Of a stretch of 64,000 nt of DNA, positions 1 through 12,159 are shown one piece after another. Position 1 is the first letter of the stretch; each line of letters opens with the position of its first letter. Made by a program: the position numbers and the translations under genes. The DNA lies in the NCBI RefSeq assembly GCF_000143415.4, contig NW_003314270.1:330411-394410 (forward strand), written 5' to 3'. Under the pieces are notes generated by a model. That model made no database searches, had not been told where the DNA came from, and worked only from the letters and a program-made list of their open reading frames with translations. Source of the stretch: Selaginella moellendorffii. Lineage: Eukaryota; Streptophyta; Lycopodiopsida; Selaginellales; Selaginellaceae.

Positions 1-3000
1 TGTGCAAGAGCTTTGAAAGACTCCGATGTTCTTTGATTAAGCTGACGACCGGATGTCGATCCCTGAAAAAAAGTAAAGTCAGGAAACCCGTGTAACTAGA
101 GTTGAAACCATCACCTCAGTTGATCAAGGGCTTGCTTATCCGTACTAGGATGTTGTTTTCCCTTTGCACAGCCAGGAGGCACAGGTAGCTTCAAGTGCCT
201 GTAGAGAAGGTCCGCAACGTCTGCCGGCAACGAAAGCGAGAAGTTCATTCCTGCCATGATTTGTGCCTTCGACTCGAGCTCTTTGAGTTTTGTCTCGAGA
301 AGATGGCGAGCGGTAAAGCAGGACTTCATATTCACACCAATGGGACACTTTTCCATGTCCGACAGCACTCTCACCTGAAAAAGATCTGTTAGAAGGAAGC
401 TTGGAATTCTCCGTAAGCTTACCATCGGCATCTCCAGCTGCATGAGTGGGTCATGGAGAGCTTCGGATAGCAATAATTTATACAGCACGGAATGCAGACC
501 GCGGATTTGAGCGGCACGACGACAACAGCCATTGTGTGCTTCGTTTTTCATCTGGTTGGTCCATCTTCCTGCTCGGCTTGCAGCGGCAGCTACTTCACCA
601 GGCAGACGCCTTTTCACTAGCTGTAAAACGAAACGGTGAGAACAGGCCCACACGAAAATAAGAATGCTAACCTGTTCTAGTGTCGAGGATGGATTGTTTT
701 CTTCATCTGGCCATAGTAACCAAGCAGCTATCCGGAAGTCAATATACGGCGCCTCCATTAGCAGTGGACTCAGAGGATTTAGTTTGCTTCCAGCCTGCTG
801 GAAGAATTGTATTTCACCTCGTTCTTGAGAAAAAGCTGGAGTATCGAGGGCCTTCATCTGTCTTTTCAAGTCCCAACAAAACTTGTGCACTCCCTTTCGA
901 GAGAAAACTCTTGAAATCCTCCTCCAACTTTCTTCGACGACCCGAACGTAATATACTGGAGACTCTTGCCAGCAGACAGCAAATCCAAATATTTTGGAGA
1001 ATGCACCTCGTTGGTCCTCAAAATGTAGATCGAAGAAGAAATCCTGAGACCCTTGCCAAGCCTGGAAAAAGGCTTCACGTGCAGTAGGTTCCAGTTTCTC
1101 GAAGTCTACAGGCCCGTTGTCTAAGACTTCACACTTTTGAATCTGTTGAACGGGCTGAGCGTTGATATCTTGTTTGATGAGGCTGCCTCCAAACGCATTG
1201 GAGCCATGGTTACCATTTTCTTGCATATTTACTGGTCGGTTTTCCTTGTCAGTGCTATGAACGTCGGCCTTGCCCTCGCCTTGCCTTGGAGATATGGCCA
1301 TCTCGTCCGTCTCAGCCTCAGGCCTCTGAACTCTAGCATATAAAGACTGCGACAGCGAATGCGGAATCGTTGCTCCAAGAGCTTGAAAGGCCGAGAAAGC
1401 AGCTATTCGCGCCTCTTCTGCTCGATCCAGGACAATTCTCCTTGCTCCGTTTTTTATTTTCTTTGCCGCTGCAGCATACATCCACTGCTGCTTACCAGCA
1501 TCTATTACAAAAAGCTTGTGAGTAAAAGCATCCGATATTTAAGATAAGCCAACCTGCATGTCCTTTGAATGAAGAATCGGACAGCGCGTTTGCAAGTTCA
1601 GGAATTGTAGCCTCAGCTACAGCTTCAACTGTTCGTAAGCCCGCTTTGTATAAAGCTCTAGCTCGTGCAGCCTGTGAAAACATAAAACAAAGGTAAAACA
1701 ATGTTAATTTCTATCGTTGAAACCATACCTTCACGAAGGGAATTTCTGTGAGCCCCACAATCTCCGCTCTCACGCCGAAAGAGACGCGATTCTGAAACTT
1801 CGATATTAATCCTTCCAAGTCATGCCATCCAAGTCTTTCACAAAACGTAGAGATCATAGCAGCAAATCGGCCAGAACTATCCTGAAGAGCTTGCACGGTG
1901 CCCCTCGGCACCTTGAACGTACTGCAGACGTCCATTAACGGCACTTCCTAGTGGCGAAACTTCAGTATTACGAAACAAAGGTCGACCATACATACCTGAA
2001 CAAGCTTGGACAATATAAGAGCCACAAAAAAGCGTCTGTACACACGCAAGTTTTGATCCGCCTCGCTAGCCTTCTCACTACCTTTTATACTCCTTTTACG
2101 GCCCTGCATCGGTGCTCCATGAGCCATGCGCATCAGGGATGCCTCGGTCACCCCAACTCTGCTAGCAACTGCCTGTAAAATGCGAAAGCATTACAGTGTA
2201 TATTTCTAGCTTTCGTCTATAAGAACCTGATCGACATGGGACAATTCGACAAATCTTTGATAGTAAACTCCCCAGTCCGGTTCAAGCTCCACGTGAATAG
2301 GAGTAACCTCGTAAACAAGGTGCAACTCTGACGCTAAAACAAAACTTTCACGGGCTTTAGCAAGATCCTCAAAGACAACCTGCATCCTCATAATTAAAAT
2401 TCGTCATTGCCAGAAAAAACGAGCGAGAACGTACCAAGCATTCCTCCGGGCTGAGCGAACTGCCAAACGCTGCTTTTCCTAATGGAGTTATTTTGTAGAT
2501 CTGTAACTCCTGATCCCACTCTATCAGTCGCTTGTGGCACAGCCATCTCAAAGAATCTTGAGCAGACTTCACGACGTCATCAAAAGGTTGTGTAGAGTTG
2601 AGAAGGGTACAGCGCACATAGCGGTTGACATCCTGTGCGCTTTGGACGATGCCACCAGCCACCACCTCCAAAAGAGCTCTCATCATTCCATTCTTTTCCT
2701 CGGCGAGACATGACTGCAACGGTTGACAACCTTCTTTCAGAATGGGAAGAATCCTACTGAGCTCCTCACTTTTACAGATTAATATCTGCAAAACCAACAG
2801 TCGGAAAATTTCAGAATACATAAACGGGAGAAGTCTTACACTCTCGCCATGCGTGTCTATCCCTGCTCTTCCTGCTCTCCCAGCCATTTGCCTGTATCTC
2901 GTCCCATCCAAAAAGTCCCGCCCAATTTTGGGAGTCCGAAAGATTACTCTTCGAGCTGGAAGATTCACACCAGCAGCAAGTGTCGAGGTCGCTGTTAATA

Positions 3001-5536
3001 CACGAACGATTCCTTGTCTGTAGCAAGTTTCTACAACTTCTCTTTCCTCGGCCTGTAAGATCAAAGTAGAATACAGAGGTTGAAAACTTCAGACAGAATT
3101 ACCGTGAGACCCGCGTGATGGTAGGCGACACCAGCCGGCAGGGTATCTCCCAGCACAGGGTCCAAACCCGCGGGGCACTTACGCAATGTTTCAGCTGCTT
3201 CGGATCCATCTCTGTAGGTTGCTGCATTCCCTTGAGAAGACACTGAAAACTTTGGCAAATATTTTGCAACATGACGGGCAGTAGTTTCGCAGGCATGACG
3301 ACTTGAACAAAACAAAAGCACAGAATGGCCTTTATTAACCACCTAGACAACAAAGAGCACAAACTGGAATCAGTAAGGCCTATGAAAGGGGTAAAACGCA
3401 GAAGTAACCTCATGGCACAGATGGACGATGTGATCTGGATCCTTGCCGCCAAGTTCAGAGCCTACTTTTAGAGCACGAACAGTATTCATACTAGTATCGT
3501 AAATGGTGTTCCCGACTTTAATGTGTTCGTCTAAAGGAACCGGGCGAAAGTTAGTCTCATAAAATGCAGCCTGCAAAATATCATCATGGTCTATAAGACT
3601 TGAATAAAAGATTGCAATACCTGAAGCCATGATGCAACGGCTGCTACATTAGGCATCGTTGCACTCATTCCTATAATTTGTAAGCTCGTTGGGCCGTCGG
3701 GGCTGCTGTTTTCACAGTCACCTTTACCGACCGCATATCGTAGCTTGGTCAACAACAGTTCTAGCAAATAACCTCTTTCTTTATCTCCAACCTGCACCAG
3801 ACTGTTATAAGAAAGATATTGGGATGTCAGCATACATACCATATGAAGCTCATCTATAACTACAACTGCTAGTTCGGACAGCCGCCCATCCTCTACCAAC
3901 TTATTGATGAGTGAGTTCGCTTTTTCGATGGTACAAACCGCAAGTGAAGTATCTGGAGGTAGCGTTTTACTCCCGTGAGTCCCAAAATATCCACGGACAC
4001 GCTTGCCAACATGTTCCAGTACCGCCTCTAAATGCTCTGTCTAGCAAAGCAAAAACCAGTTGACGTTTTGACAAAAGAAAACCAAGCGTACCTTCTCAGA
4101 ACACAACGCGACATATGGTAAAACCAGCATTGCCATTTTCCCTGTCGCCAGCACTCTTTTTAACATCAAGATTTCTGCAACAAGACTCTTTCCTGCACTG
4201 TCAAAAGTTTTCAGGATTACCATAAAAGAAAACTAAATAAGAAATCTCAAGTACCTTGTCGAGGCACAGTAAACAAGACTTTTACCATCCAAAACTCCAT
4301 CAAGGCGTAGACAATCAACCTGTAGTTTCTTGTAAGTAGGCAGTAAAATCACAAACAGTTAGCATACCTGCCATTGATACAGTCTTCTAACCCCCTTCCG
4401 AAAGTATCCTTCACATAATTCAGCCGGAAGCCAATCGGATAACTTCTCACCGGAGACTGAGGACGATGGATCGTTCACGATTGCCTTTCCTTCTTCAGTG
4501 GGAGCTGCAGCAGCTTCTTTGCCAACGTTGTCATGACTCGCAAAGTCGAAGCACACGACCGGTAGCGGAGAGTTCAATAAATTAGGACCGTCGGGGTTGA
4601 TACGCGACTTCACTTCCGAGCAGTCACCTTTCTTGCTCCCAAGGACGCGTATTGCCTCGTCCCAGAAGCTATCTCCTGGTGATACATACTTGTTGTCGAG
4701 TAGCCAGTTCGGAGTCAGCTTGGGCTCGCCACCATTTCCAGCACTTGCATGAGGAGTGCATGGTGGCTTCTTCGCACTGTGCTGAAAGGCCGGTAATTGT
4801 CTGTCAGCCATTTCAACCATTTCAGCCGCTCGTTCCACTTCGTTGCACTGAGAGGAATCGCCAGGTCGCTTCTCAAAGCTTTGCTTTGGAGAGACGTCCA
4901 TCTTCTCGCTCTTCTCTTGCAAAACATCTCTAGAGGTAGCTGCTACCTTTTTTGTCGGGGAAACACCACTGAAACCAAACAGACGCATCAGCAGAAAGGA
5001 ATGAAAGAAAAAAGATCATCGTCACTTACTGGAGACAGATCGCCAGGAACTCGTTCGCTATTTCTTCTCGTTTGCTTTCCTGTCCCTCCAACAATGCACT
5101 GAAAGCAGTGAGCTTATCTTCTGGCTGATTGTCGGGCTTGTGATTTTCCTCTTGCTTAATCTTCTTCTCCCGCTGTTCCTCGTTTTCCTGCCCGTGAATC
5201 GACGTAGAACACCTCTTAAGAGCGATGCGATCCTCAATCCGGTTGCAAAGACTCGTCCTCACGGAAGAATTCGCCTCCACGACGCTGCGCTTCTCCCGAG
5301 TAGCCTCGGCCACTGACACTGGACTCTTGTTACTCACAATGAACCCGTCCAGGCTGCATTTCCTGTGCGGCGACGAGTCGTCCAAACTCGCCCTCCTCGC
5401 GACCGGAGAGACCGATTTCGCCGATAGCTTCTGCTTCTTCTTCGATTGGACCTGGAAGAACGCGCGCCTCGATCAGAGCTGCGCAATCCAGCGATCGATG
5501 GGTCGAACTCACCTGGTCGAGCCGCGCCTTGTCCAT
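1..5536 (-). CDS. TEB: TEBICHI / DNA polymerase theta, N-terminal helicase part and start of polymerase (partial)
   Basis: Helicase-polymerase for theta-mediated end joining of nuclear DNA breaks. Nineteen exons were read: 5536-5513, 5451-5030, 4968-4368, 4319-4255, 4197-4092, 4040-3840, 3791-3621, 3570-3409, 3342-3103, 3052-2840, 2785-2435, 2379-2227, 2172-1996, 1947-1729, 1671-1554, 1501-672, 620-423, 374-115 and 62 to beyond base 1; all junction phases agree (about 1,524 codons seen). Motif I is TSAGKS (exons 4/5), motif [11 protein letters not shown] (exon 6), motif [12 protein letters not shown] (exon 10). Exon 14 matches the helicase C-terminal domain and exon 16 the [13 protein letters not shown] region. 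A degenerate exonuclease-like segment follows, then [19 protein letters not shown], the expected entry to the family A polymerase palm, which lies outside the window. The N-terminal 300 residues are polar and variable, as in plant homologues. The start is the first ATG in frame, with a 24-nt first exon. Helicase identity is firm; small exon borders could shift. Confidence 0.93.
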
Positions 5537-5643
5537 TAAGCCATGGAAGAATCCCTCGCCCTAGCCCTAGATCCGTTGGAAGCATAAAAAATATGCTTAG
5601 TTTCAAATTTAAAAACTGGCGCGTTAACGTTAGCGCCCGATTT

Positions 5644-7878
5644 CTACCAGTGATCGTTACAAGAGCACGCTCCATCTTTGTAAGAATGGAAGCGGCTCGC
5701 GTCCCTGCAAATTATCGCCCGCTGCTCGATCTTGGAGATCAATCCAATAGCCCTGTGGCAATCGTCGCAAACTCTCAGATTCTTGGTCACTCTGATCGTC
5801 GCGCCTGGGGCCGTGTTGATGAGCGCGCAAGCGATCGCTAGCCTCTCGCTGTGCCCGCACAAAGCGTCCTCTTTCTCCTCGCTTGAAATCCTGCTGCTGG
5901 CGTTGTTCAAGCTTCCAAAGTCTGGAACGTAGCCTTGGTCCTTCATTCTCAGCACAAGGCTGCTCAGCTTCGCCTGGATGTCGTCCCTCTGCGGATGATT
6001 CTTCTCTCCAGCAGCTAAAAAGGAGTGAACTCTTCCCGCTGGATCGACCCACCAGCTCTGTGCCGGCTCAAACTTCTTCCACGCTCGAGCTCTCGTTCTC
6101 ATTCCCTCGACTCGGCTCTGCTCCTCCCACATTCCCTGGCTGCCGTAGATGCTTCCCATCAGCATATAGGCCGAGACGTCGCCCTCTTCCAGCTTAACCA
6201 GAGCCTCAAACGCGAGCTTTCCTTTCTCCAAGTTTTTCCACTTCCGGCAAGAGCTTAAAACCGTCCTCCATGTCACAGAGTCCGCTTCGAAAGGCATCGT
6301 TTTCACCATTGCCACTGCCGCGTCTAGTTCGTTTGCTCTGGCCAAGATATCCACCATGCAGGTGTAGTGCTGGATCCCGGGAGTTAAACCATAGTCGGTG
6401 CTCATCATCTCGAAGTACCGTTTTCCCTGCTTAACCAGTCCCGCGTAGCTACAGGCCGTGAGAACGGATACGAAAGTGACCGCATTTGGTTGCAAACCTT
6501 CGTCTCGCATCTTCTTGAAAAAAACGAAGGCGTTCTCTGCGTCCCCTTGCGAAGTGTATCCAGATATGATCGAAGTCCAGGCGATGGAGTTTGCTTTGCA
6601 GAGTGTGTCAAAGAAGAGCTGAGCGTCATCGACCCTCCCGCATTTGCCATATGCATCAACGATACAGTTAGCTAGAACAGCATAGCTTTCGAAACCAAAC
6701 CTGTAGATATCCGCGAGGACTGCTTTGACGTACTCGACAGCCACCACGCAGCTACAGGCCTTCAGAGCGGCGAGGAAGGTCCAAGCATTCGGTGTACAGC
6801 CCCGACATTGCATGTCCTCGAAGAGATCCAAGGCCACCTTGCCTTCACCATTTTCAGCGTAGCCCAGCACCAGCGCCGTCCAGGACACCACATCGTGCAG
6901 TGGCATCTTGTCAAAAACTCTGCGAGCGTCTGCCGAGCTCCCACACTTGACGTAGAAATCCACCAGCGTGTTTGCGACGAAGTACTCCAACTCGAGACCA
7001 CCTTTAGCAGCTTCGGCGTGTATAACCATTCCTCTCTCCAGTGAGCGAACTTTTACTTCACGTTTGCCCGAAAGTCGCACAGCCTCCTCTTTTGATGCCA
7101 GACTTGTGCAAGCCTTCACTGCAGCAACGTAGCTCCGAGCGTTTGGCTGACAGCCCCGAGCTTTCATCTCCTGGAATAACTCTAGAGCCGACTCTGGTTC
7201 ACCATTGTCACCGTGTCCCACCATGACTGAATTCCAAGTAACGACGTCCCGCTGCTTCATACCGTCAAAAACTCTCCGGGCTTCTTTCAAGCTCCCACAT
7301 TTCGCGAAAAGATCCACTGCCGCATTTGGAACAAAAATGTCGGAGTCGCAGCCGATCTCCACAGCTTGGTCGTAAATCGTGAGACCCTTCTGCAAAGATC
7401 CGATTTTTAGAGCTTTTCCACCCAGCTCCTGACCCTGTTCTTGGCTTGCGAGAGCGCTGCAAGCTTTCAGAGCCGCAACAAAAGTCCTGGCATTTGGAAC
7501 GAAGCCTTTCCTTTGCATCAGTCCAAAAGAATCCAGAGCCATACCTCCATGCCCGTTGTTTGCATAGCCGAATATCAGCGAATTCCAGGAGACCACGTCT
7601 GGACGAGCCATTCTATCAAAGACCCTTTGGGCATCCACCATGCTCCCGTGCTTGGCGTACATCGAAACCAAGCTCCCGGCAACGTAAACATTCGTGTCCA
7701 GCCCTCTTCCAGCAGCATCTCTGTGAATCCTCCTCCCTATGTCCAAATCTTTGCACGATTTCAGTGCTGCCACAACCCGCGATACCTCGGATTGCCCTGC
7801 CGGAGGCGAAATGGAAAATCTCCTCACCAGAACGAAGACAATCCATCCAACACGCGCATTGGATCTCGATCGAAGCAT
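5644..7878 (-). CDS. DYW-class pentatricopeptide repeat protein
   Basis: Intronless 744-residue PLS-type PPR protein, probably an organelle C-to-U RNA editing factor. The N-terminus is basic and hydrophobic (RSRSNARVGWIVFVLVRRF), consistent with a mitochondrial or plastid transit peptide. PPR repeats such as DVVSWNSLIFGYANNGHG fill about residues 60-530. E/E+ motifs follow (WRTVLSSCRKWKN, SWWVDPAGRVHSFLAAGEK) and a C-terminal DYW deaminase domain with HSERLAIA (zinc His and catalytic Glu) and CDDCH. The protein ends CSCNDHW, so the terminal triplet is DHW rather than DYW. An unusual pair of extended linkers (QEQGQELGGKALKIGSLQKG and a similar one near residue 270) interrupts the repeat spacing. 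Its stop codon is only 107 bp from the TEBICHI start on the same strand; its 5' end faces the AMP deaminase across about 400 bp. Function is inferred from domains; RNA targets cannot be read from this sequence. Confidence 0.95.
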   Translation of the reverse strand: MLRSRSNARVGWIVFVLVRRFSISPPAGQSEVSRVVAALKSCKDLDIGRRIHRDAAGRGLDTNVYVAGSLVSMYAKHGSMVDAQRVFDRMARPDVVSWNSLIFGYANNGHGGMALDSFGLMQRKGFVPNARTFVAALKACSALASQEQGQELGGKALKIGSLQKGLTIYDQAVEIGCDSDIFVPNAAVDLFAKCGSLKEARRVFDGMKQRDVVTWNSVMVGHGDNGEPESALELFQEMKARGCQPNARSYVAAVKACTSLASKEEAVRLSGKREVKVRSLERGMVIHAEAAKGGLELEYFVANTLVDFYVKCGSSADARRVFDKMPLHDVVSWTALVLGYAENGEGKVALDLFEDMQCRGCTPNAWTFLAALKACSCVVAVEYVKAVLADIYRFGFESYAVLANCIVDAYGKCGRVDDAQLFFDTLCKANSIAWTSIISGYTSQGDAENAFVFFKKMRDEGLQPNAVTFVSVLTACSYAGLVKQGKRYFEMMSTDYGLTPGIQHYTCMVDILARANELDAAVAMVKTMPFEADSVTWRTVLSSCRKWKNLEKGKLAFEALVKLEEGDVSAYMLMGSIYGSQGMWEEQSRVEGMRTRARAWKKFEPAQSWWVDPAGRVHSFLAAGEKNHPQRDDIQAKLSSLVLRMKDQGYVPDFGSLNNASSRISSEEKEDALCGHSERLAIACALINTAPGATIRVTKNLRVCDDCHRAIGLISKIEQRAIICRDASRFHSYKDGACSCNDHW

Positions 7879-8285
7879 CGATATTTATCGGTTGCTTACA
7901 TTTTCGCAGCTCCAACAAAACCCTAGAAATATTTCATTCCCTCGCTAGGGTTTAAGCCAAGGATATTCTGCCACGTGGCAGATAGGGGACCGTCGGATCT
8001 CGATCGCGGCCGTACAAGTGTGCCCCATTTGCTGGCATATCGTTTTCGAAATTCGTCGCATATCTTTGAGAGACTCTCATGTTGGTTCTTCGCCTTTGCA
8101 TAATTGACAAAGGTACACACTACGCACACACCACTTGCGAGTAAAAAAGGTTTACCTGCAGTGGTAGTAGCTAAAATGATAGACACTCTCTTTAAATATG
8201 CTGCTGCCTAGCTCTCTTTTTGTGTCACAGAGGAAGAGTAGTGTTTTGGATTTTACAAGCCCTAGGGTTTGGAAGGAGCTCCGCC
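7879..8285. promoter_or_regulatory. Divergent promoter region with telo-box-like motifs
   Basis: About 400 bp separate the divergent PPR and AMP deaminase starts. The segment holds AAAACCCTAG at 7917-7926, TAGGGTTT at 7946-7953 and CCTAGGGTTT at 8261-8270. These resemble the telo-box (AAACCCTA) common near start sites of plant housekeeping and translation-related genes. A TTTAAATATG stretch near 8192 could act as a TATA element for the plus-strand gene. Motifs are seen directly; promoter activity is inference. Confidence 0.5.
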
Positions 8286-11200
8286 ATGGAATCCTCGGCG
8301 GACAGCAGCAAAATCCCGTCGCTCGTCTCCCTGACGGCCGCAGCGATCGTCGGCGCGAGCTTCATGGCGATATCGGCCTACTGGATGCATCAGAGATCCA
8401 TGGAGCGGCTGCTGGAGCGCGGATTGGAGCGCCGGAAGCTTGGCAAGGAGGATAAGGTGAGGCGCTCGCAGTGTAGGCGATCCAAGACGGTGGTGGAGGC
8501 CAAGAGCTACGAAATTTTGGCTGTGGAGACGGGGATCGTGGCCAACGGGCTCACGAATCACTCCGATTCGAAGCTCGTCTCCTCCACCTCCCCGTCCGTG
8601 TCCGATCACGATGAGAAGATCGAAAAGGCTGCATTTGACCACAGTGCTTGCGCGATCCCTCCTGGATTGCCCAAAGTCAAGACCAAACGTGAAGGTCAGT
8701 GCTTTCCTTTCCTGTTACTGCAAATCGATCAAGTCTTTTTCTTGCTAGGCTCTTGCCAGTCTCTTCACTCTGCTAGAAGAGCTACTCCTTTGGGGAATTC
8801 CGTGATGCGCTCCTCTCCTACGGCAAGTAATGGTGCTTTTGGAAGTATGGAAGAATCAGACAATGAGAGTGATCTTGGCGAGGATGAAGTTGCTGTGGAT
8901 GGTGTGACTCCCGAGCTATCGTCTCCGAGAGATAATGCCGTAAGTTTCCTTTTTTACTCCGTCAATGTTTTTTCTTTCTTTTTGCTTGCTTTCTACCAGT
9001 GATGATTTCTATGCTGTTGTAATCAGGTTGAGCCTCCCGCGGGCGCAGTTGTGAGCGACACTTCGGAGCAGCAGAAGGCCATGAATCGATCGATCAGTAT
9101 CCCGGGAGAGATGCATCACGCACCGGATCCTGTTGCTGCCGACATCCTCCGAAAGGAGCCAGAACAAGAGACTTTTGTTCGCCTCAATGTGGCTCCAATC
9201 GGTTTGTTTTCGAAGGTTGATGCGAGCGTTTTTAACACTTGGTCGTTATTCTAGACGCTCCTTCGGACGAGGAAGAAGAGGTTTGCTTGATGATGCAAGA
9301 GTGCCTAGAAATGCGAGACAAGTACGTGTTTCGGGAAATGGTGCCTCCCTGGAAGAAGGGGATCTTTGACTCGTCAACACCCAAAGCAAACCCGGATCCA
9401 TTTCGATACGAGCCTCAAGCTCCCAGCAAGGTTCGAAACACGATATTTTGCGTACTGTATTTGATTTTGTTTTTATTATATAGCACGTTTATCGCATGGA
9501 AAACGGAGTCGTCCATGTCTATACGGATGCTGATGGTACTTATTTTCTTACCAACTTTTCCTTGCAACTAAGGTTTTAATAACTGTGTAATCAGCCAAAG
9601 AGGAACTCTTCCCGGTTGCTGATGCTACAACCTTTTTTACTGACATGCATAGGATACTTCGAATCGTCTCACTCGGCAATGTTCGAACTCTCTGCCACCA
9701 CAGGCTTCGTCTCCTAGAGCAGGTATGTTGTATAAAAGTGCTTTGGTATTATGGTTAAGTTTATTCGGTTCCCGGGATGCAGAAATTTAGTCTGCACTTG
9801 ATGCTTAATGCAGATCGGGAATTCTTGGCTCAAAAGAGTGCACCACATCGTGACTTTTACAACGTTCGTAAGGTTGACACTCACGTTCATCACTCGTCGT
9901 GTATGAATCAGAAGCATCTCCTGCGTTTTATCAAGTCGAAGTTGAGAAAAGAACCTGATGAGGTGAGATTGTTATTTTCTTTTGACTTGCTAACGCCGTT
10001 TTTTGTGGACAGGTCGTTATTTTTCGTGATGGGAAGTATCTTACGTTGAAGGAAGTTTTTGAAAGTCTAGACTTGACAGGGTAATCTGCAAGTTTTCCAC
10101 TCCGATTTTCTAACTCTCGTTTTCTCAGTTATGACCTCAATGTGGATCTTCTAGATGTACATGCGGACAAAAATACTTTCCATAGATTCGATAAATTTAA
10201 CTTAAAATACAATCCTTGTGGGCAAAGTAGGCTCCGAGAAATATTCTTGAAGCAGGACAATCTGATTCAAGGTATGTTAATTTCTCCGCCTATTCTTTCT
10301 TCTTTTTTTCCATCATTACGCTTGCTGGTTTACAGGACGTTTTTTGGCCGAGTTGACGAAGGAAGTCTTCTCCGATCTTGCTGGCAGCAAATATCAGGTT
10401 TTTATTCGCTTACCTTCATGTGTCAATCTGAGCTTGTGTACAAATGCAGATGGCAGAATATAGGATCTCTGTTTATGGCAGAAAACAAAGCGAGTGGGAT
10501 CAATTAGCAAGCTGGATTGTGAACAACGATTTGTATAGTGAGAACGTCGTCTGGCTAATCCAGGTTTGCGAATTATTCACTCGTTTGTCTTCTACATGCT
10601 TTGCGTTCATGCAGCTTCCGCGCTTGTACAATGTTTACTATGATATGGGCATTGTTACCTCTTTTCAGTCAATTCTTGACAACGTTTTTATACCGTTGTT
10701 CGAGGTCACTGTGAATCCCGATTCACATCCTCAACTCCATGTGTTTCTTAAGCAGGTATTACTTTGTGTTCATCTCGAACTAGAGCTTAATCACTGAACT
10801 TTATGCAGGTTGTCGGTTTTGACATGGTGGACGATGAAAGCAAACCCGAAAGACGGCCAACTAAGCATATGCAGACTCCCGAACAGTGGCAAATTTCTTT
10901 CAATCCAGCATACTCGTACTGGGCATATTACGTGTATGCCAATCTCTACACACTTAACAAGGTAAGCTTTTCTTAGTTTTCTCTTCAATACGTTCGAACT
11001 GTGTTATTGTAGCTACGAGAGTCGAAAGGAATGTCTACGATCAAATTTCGTCCTCACGCTGGCGAGGTATGTTCTGATGAGACTAGGCTCGCTATGCTAC
11101 TCTTACCTTGCCTACCCAGGCTGGAGATGTTGACCACCTTGCCGCAGCTTTTCTCTTGACCCATAATATCGCCCATGGAAATAATCTCCGGAAGTCGCCG

Positions 11201-11868
11201 GGTCTACAATATTTATTTTACCTCGCTCAGGTTTGTCTTGGTATCTTTGTGGTTGGTGACTGAGTCCTGTTTCAGATCGGCTTGAGCATGTCCCCTCTGA
11301 GTAACAACTCTCTTTTTCTGGATTATCATCGAAATCCGTTTCCAATGTTTTTTGCTCGCGGGCTGAATGTTTCACTGTCGACGGATGACCCTCTACAGAT
11401 ACATCTTACTAAGGAACCTTTGGTTGAAGAATACAGTATTGCGGCTCAGGTTTTATTGGTTTTTGTTCTTTTGATTGTAATAACTCAGCTAACCAGTACC
11501 ATCTCGCAGGTTTGGAAGCTTAGCTCTTGTGATATATGTGAGATAGCTCGGAATTCGGTTAACCAGTCTGGCTTTGATCATGGAGTGAAGGTGTACTTTT
11601 TGTTGCTATTATTGTTGCCTTGTGCCTTGACTTGTCCGAGTTAACTGCAGTGTCACTGGCTTGGGAACAACTGTCACCTTCGAGGACCTGCGGGGAATGA
11701 CATTCATAAGTCAAATGTTCCTCATATGCGAATCGAATTTCGGCATGAGGTATGGAGCTGCAGAGGCTTGTGTTGTGGCAACGTCTTTCTTTCCTGCAGG
11801 TTTGGAAAGAGGAATTGAATTATGTCTTCCTTGGACAAACCAAAATTCCAAACTACGTGGATATTTGA
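8286..11868 (+). CDS. FAC1: AMP deaminase (embryonic factor 1 type)
   Basis: Deaminates AMP to IMP in purine interconversion. Nineteen exons: 8286-8694, 8749-8939, 9027-9201, 9255-9430, 9484-9535, 9595-9722, 9783-9962, 10013-10080, 10129-10271, 10336-10397, 10450-10563, 10615-10755, 10809-10961, 11013-11066, 11120-11230, 11276-11449, 11510-11590, 11651-11749, 11800-11868. They give 859 residues with consistent phase and introns mostly 45-60 nt. The N-terminus has a single membrane segment ([19 protein letters not shown]) before a basic stretch, as in plant FAC1, so microsomal anchoring is likely. A long acidic variable region follows. The catalytic barrel shows the metal ligands [18 protein letters not shown], then [20 protein letters not shown], and [20 protein letters not shown] near the C-terminus. 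The chosen ATG sits in CCGCCATGG and aligns with the membrane segment; an in-frame ATG at 8220 would add 22 residues. All active-site motifs look intact. Confidence 0.97.
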
Positions 11869-12159
11869 ACGAGGATAGCAGGTTTGGCTTTGCCAAGGAT
11901 ATCTTTAATCATTTCGGACATGAGGCCTTCCCCTGAGAGTGGTTATTGTACAGGCGTATAACTAGGACAGGAAGAGAGAGCCTTCTGGGCCTATACAACG
12001 CAAATCTTCCTTTTTTTTAAATTTATACTTTACTCTTTTCAGGTCAAGTTATCCGTGCTTTGCTTACATGATGAGCGTTTATGCGGTGACAGGTTTCCTG
12101 ACCTTTTCAACCGATCAGCTCACTCTTAGCAGTTCTTGCAGAAGAGCCTACCTGGTCGG

